Assembly: GCF_009649225.1 (NCBI RefSeq)
Contig: NZ_WJPP01000005.1
Coordinates: 134,001-198,000 of the forward strand
DNA length: 64,000 bases
Source of the DNA: Spiribacter salilacus
GTDB taxonomy: Bacteria; Pseudomonadota; Gammaproteobacteria; Nitrococcales; Nitrococcaceae
Direction of reading: 5' to 3'
Made by a program: the position numbers and the translations under genes. The notes beneath the pieces are model-generated. The model was not told where the DNA came from. It ran no database searches and worked only from the letters and a program-made list of their open reading frames with translations. Positions 37,456-45,551 of this stretch are shown in pieces (the stretch's first letter is position 1; each line of letters starts with the position of its first letter).

Positions 37456-38276
37456 TTCAGTCGTTTTAGCTGTTTAAATAGCGGGTTGGGTAAGACTTCC
37501 GACAATGTCATTTTTAGCACTGATGATAGAAAGCTTAAGTCACTCGCTAATCTAGGGCGACCGTGGGATGCCAATAGTCGTCGGGTTTCCAGCCACGTGC
37601 TAAGCCCACCGCTTTGCCCGCCTGACCGGAAAAAGCCGACCGGCTGATCAAGTCGAACAAATGGGATGTCTGCTTTAAGCAACCGGAGCAGAAAGTCATA
37701 ATCTGCTCTTAAAAGATAACGTTCATCAAATAAGCCGAGTGATTCGTAAATCTCAGTTTTGACGTACATGCCCTGATGCGGGCACGGCATTTCTTTCCAC
37801 ATCCGCGTATCGAGCTCATCATCGGTCAATGGCGAGGCAACGCCAAAAACCTTACCATCCTCATGCGCAAGCTCAACAGGCGCCATTGTAAAGCCTGCCG
37901 TGGGGTTTTCTGATAGTGCCGCAGCCACCCTCTCCAGGGTATCCGGGTAAATCACATCATCCGCATTAACCAAACCAATGATATCGCCACTAGCTAAGCT
38001 AATGCCCTTATTCATGGCGTTGTATATGCCCTCATCCGGCTCACTGATCCAGTGGTCAATTGCATCCTCGTAGCCGCGAATGATGTCTAGCGTACCGTCC
38101 GTGGACACGCCATCAATAATGATGTATTCAACGTTGGGGTAGGTCTGAGACAAGACACTCTCAATTGCCTCGCGGATGTGAGTTTGCGCGTTGTAGGTGA
38201 CAGTGATGATGGAAATTAAGGGCTGATTGATCGTAACTATTCCTGCCTGTTGTGTAAATTTTATTTTACCCAGCAA
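37428..38276 (-). CDS. GT2 glycosyltransferase (WcaA-like)
   Basis: About 282 residues. LISIITVTYNAQTHIREAI, YIIIDGVSTDGTLDII, SEPDEGIYNAMNKG and GLVNADDVIYPDTL are a complete GT-A set of the WcaA/colanic-acid type. No ATG or GTG lies near the expected N-terminus; the nearest in-frame initiator is TTG at 38276, inside the end of an IS3 remnant, while CAGGAA is followed only by an ATA codon. The insertion may have replaced the original start, or an unusual codon is used. Followed downstream by GT4 with overlap. Confidence 0.75.
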   Translation of the reverse strand: MLGKIKFTQQAGIVTINQPLISIITVTYNAQTHIREAIESVLSQTYPNVEYIIIDGVSTDGTLDIIRGYEDAIDHWISEPDEGIYNAMNKGISLASGDIIGLVNADDVIYPDTLERVAAALSENPTAGFTMAPVELAHEDGKVFGVASPLTDDELDTRMWKEMPCPHQGMYVKTEIYESLGLFDERYLLRADYDFLLRLLKADIPFVRLDQPVGFFRSGGQSGGLSTWLETRRLLASHGRPRLASDLSFLSSVLKMTLSEVLPNPLFKQLKRLNCRSKRKLY

Positions 38277-38837
38277 GAGTACACACCTGATTATGCCGCA
38301 ATCTGACCCTTGAATGCATCTGGGCTGATGTATCCAAGGGCTGACTGGCGGCGGATTAGACCTCGGTGCTGCCAACCACATTAAACACTGCCACGGTCGG
38401 TGTGCAGGATCACGCTGTGGGGCGGGCTGCTCCGGGCGATGGCTGATTTAAGCGCGCCACGGGCGAGTTCCCCATCGATTCATTGGCTGCTTTCCCAGCC
38501 AATTACCTTGCGGGTGCAAAGATCGATTACTACTTTAGCCTCTCAGAGAGCCGGTGCTTAAGCCAAGAATTCTCCTCGCGTAGCTCACGCTCTCGATCAC
38601 TCACGCCCCGCTCATGCGCCGCCTTCGATCGCCTCTGATAGATCTGCGTGGCATAAATCCCCAGTTCGCGGGCCGCTGCTTCAGCGCCAACTCGCTCGGC
38701 CAGCGCGAGGGCCTCGCCTCGATACTCTGCACTGTAGGGAGCGCGTTTTTGTTCCGATATCATTTTCACCTTCGTTGCTATGGTTCACCTCCAGTGCATT
38801 AAGTTACTGTGGTGTCCACTGCAAGTGGGTCAGATCA
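38262..38837 (-). mobile_element. Degenerate IS3-family element with both ends, internally deleted
   Basis: Fills the 560-base gap up to 38837. Left end (38811-38837) reads, inward on the minus strand, TGATCTGACCCACTTGCAG then TGGACACC. An intact-looking OrfA piece follows at 38530-38769 (AEYRGEALALAERVGAEAAA, TQIYQRRSKAAHERG). OrfB is represented only by VVIDLCTRKVIGWESS, a stop, then HSVILHTDRGSV, a stop, and SALGYISPDAFKGQIAA; the middle is missing. Right end at 38262-38288 ends in ACACACC. It inserted into a UDP-xylose-synthase-like gene (junction at 38837/38838). Not autonomous. Confidence 0.82.
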
Positions 38838-38974
38838 TTGTCCTTAGTGCCAGTAAATAAGTTGGCTAGGCCGATGATGTCGCGACCGTCATTCAGCAGG
38901 CGTACGCAGAGATGCGAACTTAGGACGCCGGCACCGCCGGTGATGAGGATGCGCGAGCGGTGCGAGTAGTTTTC
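38838..38974 (-). pseudogene. UDP-glucuronate decarboxylase N-terminal fragment, cut by IS3
   Basis: In one minus-strand frame it reads [20 protein letters not shown], then [20 protein letters not shown] and TGTKDN, the NAD-binding start of UDP-xylose synthase. The same N-terminus, less decayed, is at 49070-49521. The start codon is lost (AAA replaces ATG) and GFLGSH has become GVLSSH. The frame ends abruptly at the IS3 left end. Pseudogene by sequence. Confidence 0.82.
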
Positions 38975-38986
38975 TTTCGATGTAGG

Positions 38987-40021
38987 TTATCCAATATGTT
39001 CGACCATTTGTTCTAATCGGGCTTCGAAGTGCTTTGCGTCAATAATGTAGTCAGCTCGCTGTGTACTCTGGGCGGCGTCCGTCTTTTCCGCTAGCGAATA
39101 GTAGTAATCCAGTTCAAGATCCGATGCCAAGGTGAAGTAGCAGTTATTTTGGCCATCCCCAGAAGCCCTGATCTCAAGGACTTTCCCTCTATCCTTCATC
39201 CACAACATGTGAGTTAAACCGGCCCCATGCAATGACACTAACATCTCAGCCCCCAGCATCACTTGAACTTGCTGTTTAAAACTTAAGGCATCCATGTCAA
39301 TAACTTCAAAGCGAAATTTGCTCAAAACCGGCAATAATTCATCTTCATTTACAATCTTTCGTTTCTTCGCATTTCTACGAGTTATGTAGACTCGCTTCAC
39401 TTGCCTGCCCTCATTCCGCTTAATGGGGAAAAAGCTGCGCAGCCTTTCCCTAAGATTTATTACAACCTCCCTTCGGTAATTCCCAGTAGGCGCCAAATCA
39501 GGCACAACCATAAGATTTTTTACCAAAATTAATTGATCATTATCTTGTTGAAAGACCCTAAAATCAAAAGCAGATAATGAACTTACCATGAAGTCTGCTT
39601 TATGATTTGAGGGAATGATCACCACCCCTTTCTCAGCTGCGACTCGATAATTCCGCTCCATAAATTCTAGCTTTTGCAAAACATCAAGAAACCAATGAAA
39701 AAAGTTTTTAGAATTAGAATTAGTAACATAGTACGCCTTATCTATCTTTTTCAGCCTACGCAACTTCAACAGGGAAAATAAAGCTTTCAGGTAAGCTTTG
39801 AACGAGCCTTTCACTCCAACTCTAATATTAAATTGCTTACGATTGAGAGCTAAGCCTTTGAGCACGTGCCCAGAAGGAAAGACCCATGCACCTGCCTCTT
39901 CCGTCTCGGAAACTGCTGGTAACTCTCTGACAAGCTCGTTTCCAAATAAACTTTCATCTTGTGGCATAAGACATTTTGGCGCTTTTCTTTCGACAACCTC
40001 AAATGGATACTCATAGTTCAT
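38987..40021 (-). CDS. GT61 (DUF563) glycosyltransferase
   Basis: 344 residues. FFHWFLDVLQKLEFM, VYITRRNAKKRKIVNED (R..A.KR..N), FEVIDMDALSFKQQVQVM and LVSLHGAGLTHMLWM are the conserved GT61 blocks; HGAGLTH is the signature. AT-richer than genes around 41-45 kb. Ends 13 bases before the UDP-xylose-synthase fragment, so it may once have been co-transcribed with a xylose-nucleotide gene; GT61 includes xylosyltransferases, which makes the pairing suggestive (inference). Confidence 0.82.
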   Translation of the reverse strand: MNYEYPFEVVERKAPKCLMPQDESLFGNELVRELPAVSETEEAGAWVFPSGHVLKGLALNRKQFNIRVGVKGSFKAYLKALFSLLKLRRLKKIDKAYYVTNSNSKNFFHWFLDVLQKLEFMERNYRVAAEKGVVIIPSNHKADFMVSSLSAFDFRVFQQDNDQLILVKNLMVVPDLAPTGNYRREVVINLRERLRSFFPIKRNEGRQVKRVYITRRNAKKRKIVNEDELLPVLSKFRFEVIDMDALSFKQQVQVMLGAEMLVSLHGAGLTHMLWMKDRGKVLEIRASGDGQNNCYFTLASDLELDYYYSLAEKTDAAQSTQRADYIIDAKHFEARLEQMVEHIG

Positions 40022-40157
40022 CTCGCAACCCCTTCGCGTTGGCTTTATCCCTGTTCATTGACGGCCCTCAATTCTGACCAATTCAAATTTCTCCCAGAAG
40101 GAAAAAAACACCTCATGAAAACCACCCTCAGGGACATATTTTTATCAGAATATATTT

Positions 40158-40925
40158 TTAACGTCCTTGCCATATTTTTCTTAAAAATAAATAGGGTTTC
40201 GCTATATGCCCTAAAATCTCTCCTTTTATTTTATCAAAAGCAGACAAGACTGGCCGCCTCGATAGGTCGATCTCCACCCCTTCCTGCTCGCATAATTCTA
40301 TCGCCCCCGGCAGCCACTTCCCTTTCAAGATAGCCGTACAGAAATAATCTAATGCCAATGGCGCCTCTCTCTTCACCCCTAGGAAAAGTTGATTTTGTTT
40401 GCTGGATTCAATAGTTCCTCTGATCTCCATATCCCAACCGCTCCATTCCGGCCGGATCAACTCCAGAAATGGACGACTTTCCCATATCGCTGCTTGCAAT
40501 GAAATACGATAAGGAGCATCCTTTGATATTTCTCCAATTTCAGAATTACCCTTGTAAGAGAGATCAGGGCCGGGGCAAGGAAATAGTCTCATACAGACCG
40601 CTCTTTCATCAGCGGTAAATTTCAATATCCTTTCGATATAGCCGGAGTTAACCTTACTTTTCAGGAAATAATCCTCCTGTAAATAAATAATATAGTCGGT
40701 CTTGATCTCTTTGATTGCCTGAATAAAATTTCCGCCCCATCCTTGATCATTTGGTATTTTAATTGTTCTCACTCTTTCATCTGGATATTCTAAATTGTTG
40801 GCAATCAAGTAAATTCGATATGGACAATCTGGCCAGTACCTCCAAAATAGCTCAAAAAAAGGTCTCCAAGCATCTGAATACCCATCAAAAGAAGAAATTA
40901 CAATGGAGCAATTAGTTGAATTCAT
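40158..40925 (-). CDS. Putative GT-A-fold glycosyltransferase, AT-rich
   Basis: 255 residues. CSIVISSFDGYSDAWRPF, then YRIYLIANNLEYPDERVRTI and TDYIIYLQEDYFLKS (QEDY as acidic site) look like a small GT-A enzyme; no named family is recognised. The last ~25 residues are amphipathic and basic (HIAKPYLFLRKIWQGR), as in membrane-docking GTs. Composition is clearly AT-rich. The ATG at 40925 lies about 30 bases from a solo IS3 end, which may carry its promoter. The 136-base gap to the GT61 gene shows no feature. Confidence 0.65.
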   Translation of the reverse strand: MNSTNCSIVISSFDGYSDAWRPFFELFWRYWPDCPYRIYLIANNLEYPDERVRTIKIPNDQGWGGNFIQAIKEIKTDYIIYLQEDYFLKSKVNSGYIERILKFTADERAVCMRLFPCPGPDLSYKGNSEIGEISKDAPYRISLQAAIWESRPFLELIRPEWSGWDMEIRGTIESSKQNQLFLGVKREAPLALDYFCTAILKGKWLPGAIELCEQEGVEIDLSRRPVLSAFDKIKGEILGHIAKPYLFLRKIWQGR

Positions 40926-40954
40926 ATATTGAATTTCGATTTAACTGTAAACTT

Positions 40955-40994
40955 TGATCCTGCCCAACAATAGTGGACACCTGATTATGGCGCC
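40955..40994 (+). mobile_element. Solo IS3-family terminal repeat
   Basis: Reads TGATCCTGCCCAACAATAG then TGGACACC and TGATTATGGCGCC inward. It matches the right end of the IS3 remnant at 38262 (CCCAGCAAGAGTACACACC and TGATTATGCCGC) and pairs with the left-end sequence at 38811-38837. Nothing of the transposase remains; the next bases belong to a truncated DUF5615 toxin gene. Confidence 0.7.
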
Positions 40995-40996
40995 AA

Positions 40997-41057
40997 GCTT
41001 CAATACCCTGCTCGTTCGCCTAGCGCGCAAGTAGCCGCGATAGATTCTCATCAATCA
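40997..41057 (-). pseudogene. DUF5615 toxin remnant
   Basis: Overlapping the DUF433 stop, the minus strand reads LKLLIDENLSRLLAR, a TAG, then ANEQGIEAW before running into the IS3 end. LLIDENLS..LA....ANEQGIEA is the N-terminus of DUF5615 PIN-like toxins, which normally follow DUF433 antitoxins. One stop and loss of the remaining ~80 residues make it non-functional. Confidence 0.75.
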
Positions 41058-41485
41058 GCAGCTTTAATTGCGGGCCGTCGCAATGTCAACGCCTTGATTG
41101 GTCGGCCGGGCGCCTGGCCCAGGCGTGCGCATAACTGGGCGTAGCGCAATGCTTCTTTTTTAAGCCGCGGGCGATCCTTGGCGATCTCCGAAAACGACAC
41201 GCCTGCGCGAAACTGCTCAACAACCTGCGCCAACGGTACGCGCGTTCCTATAAACACTGGCTCGGCCGAACACACTTCGGCCTGTCGCTCAACCAAAGAG
41301 GCGCCGCGCTTGGCAATGCGCAAGGCGATCTGCGTGCTGCGCACAATCTTAGTCAGGTCTAGCGACACTGGCACATCCCCAGTGCGGGTTAGCTTCAGGC
41401 CTTTTCGCTCCCAGCTACCTGCCGAACGCTTTTTTGCACTTAACACCGCATATACATCACGACGATCTGCCCGATTCAACTGCAT
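41051..41485 (-). CDS. DUF433-type antitoxin
   Basis: 144 residues from an ATG with GGAGG 8 bases upstream. The C-terminal half, AEPVFIGTRVPLAQVVEQFR followed by GVSFSEIAKDRPRLKKEALR, is the DUF433 winged-helix domain; the N-terminal ~75 residues (VYAVLSAKKRSAG to TQIALRIAKRGASLVERQA) are an extension seen in longer members. It normally neutralises a DUF5615 toxin; that partner is only a stub here, so the gene is probably an orphan antitoxin. Confidence 0.75.
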   Translation of the reverse strand: MQLNRADRRDVYAVLSAKKRSAGSWERKGLKLTRTGDVPVSLDLTKIVRSTQIALRIAKRGASLVERQAEVCSAEPVFIGTRVPLAQVVEQFRAGVSFSEIAKDRPRLKKEALRYAQLCARLGQAPGRPIKALTLRRPAIKAAD

Positions 41486-41590
41486 GCCCTCGGCCTCCAG
41501 AGAGCCCTTGAGTCTGAACTACACGACATCACGAAAACCCAGACGATGGCGCTTGCGACCATTGGCCTCATGAACTGTAAGTTATGTCGA

Positions 41591-42844
41591 TTAGGCTGAA
41601 TAAACAATCTGCTCATACACCGCCCGATACTGCGCCGCGACCACGGGGGCGGCAAACCGCGCCTCCGCCCTCTCCCGCGCTTGTTGGCCCAATAGCCCGC
41701 CGATTGGCCCTGTCGCCCGCTGCGCCAGCACCCAGGCGATGCCGTGGGCAAGGTCTTCGGTGTCGAAGGCCTTGGCGAGGTAGCCGGTGCGCTGGTGCTC
41801 GACGATGTCCGGCAGGCCGCCGATGTGGAAGGCGATCACCGGGGTGGCGCAGGCGTGGGCTTCGACACCGGTGTTGGGCAGATTGTCCTGGCGCGAGGGG
41901 GTTACCATGGCATCGGCGGCGCTGTAGAGCGCGCGCAGGCTGAGGTCGTCGTGCAGGTGGCCGGTGTAGTGGATGGGGAAGCCGAGGTTGGGGGGTGATT
42001 GCGGCGCGCGTTGGCCGAAGATGACGAGCTCCATGCCCTGAGCGCGCGTATCGTCGCGCAGATGTTCCAGTGCTTGCAAAAGCAGATCGAAACCCTTGCG
42101 CGGGTCACGACCGCCGCCCATGGCGCCAAACAGCAGTAAAGGTACATCCGCTGGCAATCCCAGCAACTCGCGTGCGAGGGATTGCTCCAAGGGCTTCCAA
42201 CGCTCGGTATCGACGGGGTTCGCCACTACCGATACCGGCCAATCGCGCATCAGCGCACTTTTGCGCACGCAGTCGGCCAGCCATTGGCTCGGCGTCACGA
42301 TGTGCATGGGTTGTTGCCAGTGCTTGCGTTTGCGCTGCCAGGTCCAGTGGTTAAGGTCGAACCCAGATTCGTGCGAAGGGCGGTTATCGCGACGATAGCC
42401 CTCGCGCCAGCGATGATCCTCGGTGTAGTGCTCTGCACCGCAGAACGCCCACATATCGTGCAGTGTCCAGCCGATGGGCTTTTGGATGCGACCGATGTCG
42501 GCGATAGAGAGCATCTCGCCCTGCACCCAATGCAGATGCACGATGTCGGCATCGCTGGCGTTGATGCGCTTGACCCACTGCGACGGCAGAATCGCGGGCG
42601 AATGGATAATGGGATTACCGGTTTTGAGCGTGTTTACAAGCGGTCTCACCGAATGCGAGCGTACCGCAGCCAATGCTTTGCTCACTTTGCTTGCTGGCCC
42701 TTCGACCGTCCAATCACCCGCCTTGGCTTTATTGACCCACATCAGCGAATCCACACCGGCATCGCCCAGGCTGTGATGGATTCGATATGCCGCGCGAGCG
42801 GCGCCGCCGGAGATATCAGAGTGGTTTAGGTGGATTACTTTCAA
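41591..42844 (-). CDS. GT4 glycosyltransferase (WcaC-like)
   Basis: 417 residues from a TTG at 42844 (KVIHLNHSDISGGAARAAYR follows); the upstream frame lacks an ATG until far inside the methyltransferase gene. HLHWVQGEMLSIADIGR, WTLHDMWAFCGAEHYTED, TPSQWLADCVRKS, the VANPVDTERW hinge and TPSRQDNLPNTGVEAHACATPVIAF (EX7E) match colanic-acid-type WcaC and similar GT4 enzymes. Follows the methyltransferase at 42853, with starts and stops eight bases apart. Confidence 0.83.
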   Translation of the reverse strand: MKVIHLNHSDISGGAARAAYRIHHSLGDAGVDSLMWVNKAKAGDWTVEGPASKVSKALAAVRSHSVRPLVNTLKTGNPIIHSPAILPSQWVKRINASDADIVHLHWVQGEMLSIADIGRIQKPIGWTLHDMWAFCGAEHYTEDHRWREGYRRDNRPSHESGFDLNHWTWQRKRKHWQQPMHIVTPSQWLADCVRKSALMRDWPVSVVANPVDTERWKPLEQSLARELLGLPADVPLLLFGAMGGGRDPRKGFDLLLQALEHLRDDTRAQGMELVIFGQRAPQSPPNLGFPIHYTGHLHDDLSLRALYSAADAMVTPSRQDNLPNTGVEAHACATPVIAFHIGGLPDIVEHQRTGYLAKAFDTEDLAHGIAWVLAQRATGPIGGLLGQQARERAEARFAAPVVAAQYRAVYEQIVYSA

Positions 42845-42852
42845 GCGATGTC

Positions 42853-43692
42853 TCAATGACAAAATATTTGCATAAGAAGTTGACCAGCTCGCGCTTTTCC
42901 GCGTGGCAGCCATGAAATCAGTGGGTAGACCCTGCGGCTGCACTCTCCTTTTTCGCGTGCAGCTGGCAGATTGATCTCGCCCTTGCGACGATAAGATCGG
43001 CCATAAAGAACCTTCTCTTCTGGTTGCAAACCCATTGCCTGCATTACAGCATCCCAAGAAGTATTGAAATGAAACAACTGCGGTAGGTGGCAAAGAATCA
43101 CCGGAGCAAAACAATTCGCGATCAAATACTGCCCACCAACACGCAAGTGCTCGGCTGTTTTGGCGGTTAGGCCAATCGGATCTGGTACATGCTCAAAAAC
43201 ATCGGTGGCGATCAAAATGTCATATTCGCCAGTCAACTCGGGCACAAAACGGACATTCGGTGTATTTGCCGCAAGTGCGATCGCAGCCGGATGAGGGTGC
43301 GGATCAACGACTTCTACCTGAGCGTTCGGCAGGGCCTCGCCGATGAAACGTGCCAATCCACCAAACCCACCTCCAAAGTCAGCGACGCGCAGAGGCGCTT
43401 GATTGACGATCCAGTGCGTAAATTGACGGCGATTTTCTAGGCTCAGCTCATGTCGCTCAACAAATAAACCATTCAACAGCCAAACCGGATGTTGGTAATA
43501 AGCCGTAACACGCTCATCCATGTTCAAAGGATCACAACTCAGTTCAACCCAAGGTTCATCCATCAAAGACCAAATCTGCTCAAGGTCCGGATATCCACCA
43601 AAACGGTCAAAAACTTCCTTCAGGTACTCTGCTTCTGCCGTCGTCAAATGTTGCAGGACCAACGCCGGGACAAACTTATCTAACTCAGTCAT
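42853..43692 (-). CDS. Class I SAM-dependent methyltransferase
   Basis: 279 residues. RVADFGGGFGGLARFIGE is motif I, VEVVDPHPHPAAIAL motif II, YDILIATDVFEHVPDPIGL motif IV and LRVGGQYLIANCF motif V. The ~100 residues before motif I are a helical lid. Probably O-methylates a sugar or lipid-linked glycan (context). The ATG and the AGGAGAG ribosome site are buried in a strong hairpin (43690-43718), and the upstream gene stops only ~10 bases before it, which suggests translation depends on ribosomes arriving from upstream. Confidence 0.78.
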   Translation of the reverse strand: MTELDKFVPALVLQHLTTAEAEYLKEVFDRFGGYPDLEQIWSLMDEPWVELSCDPLNMDERVTAYYQHPVWLLNGLFVERHELSLENRRQFTHWIVNQAPLRVADFGGGFGGLARFIGEALPNAQVEVVDPHPHPAAIALAANTPNVRFVPELTGEYDILIATDVFEHVPDPIGLTAKTAEHLRVGGQYLIANCFAPVILCHLPQLFHFNTSWDAVMQAMGLQPEEKVLYGRSYRRKGEINLPAAREKGECSRRVYPLISWLPRGKARAGQLLMQIFCH

Positions 43693-43718
43693 GACACTCT
43701 CCTCGCGAGAGCGTCATG
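43690..43718 (-). promoter_or_regulatory. Hairpin hiding the start codon and ribosome site
   Basis: On the mRNA strand: CATGAC-G-CTCTC-GCGAG-GAGAG-T-GTCATG. The stem has 11 pairs with one mismatch. The 3' arm holds GGAGAG (ribosome site) and the AUG of the methyltransferase. Opens when a ribosome finishes the gene upstream (stop at 43729): a classical coupling device by layout. Confidence 0.65.
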
Positions 43719-43728
43719 GACAATGTAC

Positions 43729-44580
43729 CTACTGTGGCTTGCGCGCCTCGATATACATTGACTCGGCACCTTTGCGCGGTAGTCCGTCTGCGTCGAGATC
43801 GAGCGGGTAAAATGGGAAATCTGTAATTGCGCTGCTGTCGGCTGAACGGCGCTCCACTGAAATGAAGCCCACCGCTTCGAGCGCTTGCTGCAACTGGTGG
43901 AAGTCCCAGAGCCAGTGATGCTTCTCGCCCACCGCGGCGAGACTGACGTTTTGCGCGCGGAATGCCGGTGGAAGCGCCTGCAGCACTGCTTGAACCCAGT
44001 AACGCTGCAACCGTCGTGGAACAGCTCTGAGTGCGCGTTTGAACTGGGTTTGTGCCCCCCCCGCAGCAGGCTTCGACTGATCAGGAGCACCTATCTGCTC
44101 GCCTGTGCGATGCCTGATGAAATCGATCATTACCGTGTTTTCTCCAGATTCTGACACACCTTGCTTCGTTTGCTCTTGTAATGTTCGATAGTACTTACCG
44201 AGTTCGCCCCCCGATTGTCTTCGAACACATTGATCGATCATTTCCAGCACTAGAAAATCAGCTTTGTCGTGCTTGCCATCATCACGCAATTGCAAATAGG
44301 TGCGGGCCATGTTCTCCAAATCCGGGAGAACGAGACGAATCACACCGCCAGCCTCGAGAACACGCAGACATTCGCGTAGAAAACTTTCCACTTGAGGCTT
44401 GGGAATATGCTCAAGAAAATGTGATGAATAGACCAACTGAGCAGAGTTATCAGTCAAGGGTAACCGACCAAGTAAGTCAGCTTGTTGGACACCCGATGCC
44501 GCGACAAAATCAAAATTTGCCCAGGCCGACTTATCAATAAAGACTGGCCCGCAGGCAAGGTTGATGTATTTTGCAGGCAT
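43729..44580 (-). CDS. SAM-dependent methyltransferase (type-11-like)
   Basis: 283 residues from the ATG at 44580 in a TAATG overlap. KYINLACGPVFIDKSAW is motif I (LACGP), ADLLGRLPLTDNSAQLVYSS then HFLEHIPK motif II-IV, and CLRVLEAGGVIRLVLPDLE motif V. Residues ~150-230 are an insert with many Gln/Arg; VGEKHHWLWDFHQLQQALE near the end is common in methyltransferases of glycan loci. Likely modifies the glycan or its lipid-linked precursor; position on the sugar unknown. Confidence 0.8.
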   Translation of the reverse strand: MPAKYINLACGPVFIDKSAWANFDFVAASGVQQADLLGRLPLTDNSAQLVYSSHFLEHIPKPQVESFLRECLRVLEAGGVIRLVLPDLENMARTYLQLRDDGKHDKADFLVLEMIDQCVRRQSGGELGKYYRTLQEQTKQGVSESGENTVMIDFIRHRTGEQIGAPDQSKPAAGGAQTQFKRALRAVPRRLQRYWVQAVLQALPPAFRAQNVSLAAVGEKHHWLWDFHQLQQALEAVGFISVERRSADSSAITDFPFYPLDLDADGLPRKGAESMYIEARKPQ

Positions 44581-45551
44581 TAGGCGAAACTCCTTTTTAA
44601 CTTGCGATAGACAAATCCACCTGTACGGCGCGGCAGGCGCAGCAACGACCATGGAAAGCGTTGGTTTTTCCCGTCGAAAGTGTGATCAAAAACATAACGA
44701 TCTGCGGCTTGATCTCGGGTAATAGATGCTGGATGAGTAAGCTCGCCTATTGCGCTGGTCGCCATTCCTGCCAACGGGCTATTGGCAGATGCGGTGTGCG
44801 TCGAATCCGGCCCAAAACCGATATTGCTGACCAAATTCACATTCGGCGTTGCGGTTAGGCCACCGTGAAACCAGACACTTGCCGTCCAAGGGTAGCCCCA
44901 AGAATCGATTTGCCCAGCCCGGACGCGATCGAAAATCTTTTCCCAGTACCGGCGCTCCACTGTGTCTGGGGTATGCCGCTGCCAGGTATCCGACGCGCTC
45001 CATGCCGGCCAAAACGGCAGATCGCCTTGATAGTGCCGCCAAGCGCGACGCCAGCTCGCCCAGCCCCAACAGTGGTTGTACTTGGAAAAGTAGTAGGACG
45101 CCTCGCCGCGCCGCTGGCCATGTTGGAAATTGTTACCGGTAATCACAGATACCCGTTCATCATCTGCGTATCGGGCTAACAAGGTTTCGCAGAAAGAGAA
45201 AAAGTCTGGATGCGGCAAACAATCATCTTCCAGAATAATACCCTGCTCCTCCTGCTCGAAAAACCATGTGATGGCTCCGCTCACAGCGTATTTACACCCC
45301 AGGTTCTCCTCCCGAAACAGCGTCTTTACCTCACACGGCCAATCCACCGCTGTGGCAATTTCGCGGACCTTGGCAACCCGCTCAGCTTCACCTTCCCGCC
45401 CCTCGCGTGGGCCATCAGCGGCAACATATAAACGCGGCGGCTTCGCTTGCCGGATGGCTTCGAACACCCGCGTGGTGGTGTCGGGTCTATTGAAGACCAA
45501 AAACAGCACTGCCGTTTGGAGCGGTGCAAGTGGGGTAAAGGTTGATGTCAT
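44580..45551 (-). CDS. GT-A-fold glycosyltransferase (HlpA-like)
   Basis: 323 residues from the ATG at 45551. AVLFLVFNRPDTTTRVFEAI, LYVAADGPREGREGE, REENLGCKYAVSGAITWFF, then EEQGIILEDDCLPHPDFF (EDDC metal site), YNHCWGWASWRRAW and VNLVSNIGFGPDSTHT. The same motif order makes up the N-terminal half of the fusion at 51012-53192, so the two are paralogues. Its start overlaps the stop of a Fic remnant (ATGA), a junction probably made by recombination. Confidence 0.75.
   Translation of the reverse strand: MTSTFTPLAPLQTAVLFLVFNRPDTTTRVFEAIRQAKPPRLYVAADGPREGREGEAERVAKVREIATAVDWPCEVKTLFREENLGCKYAVSGAITWFFEQEEQGIILEDDCLPHPDFFSFCETLLARYADDERVSVITGNNFQHGQRRGEASYYFSKYNHCWGWASWRRAWRHYQGDLPFWPAWSASDTWQRHTPDTVERRYWEKIFDRVRAGQIDSWGYPWTASVWFHGGLTATPNVNLVSNIGFGPDSTHTASANSPLAGMATSAIGELTHPASITRDQAADRYVFDHTFDGKNQRFPWSLLRLPRRTGGFVYRKLKRSFA

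Noticed and set aside
38530-38769. OrfA of the IS3 remnant as an independent gene
   Set aside because: Homology to IS3 OrfA is clear and the partner OrfB is mostly deleted, so it is treated as part of a dead element.
42182-42829. 215-codon plus-strand ORF
   Set aside because: Fully antisense to the GT4 gene at 41591-42844, which carries all family motifs; no recognisable product.
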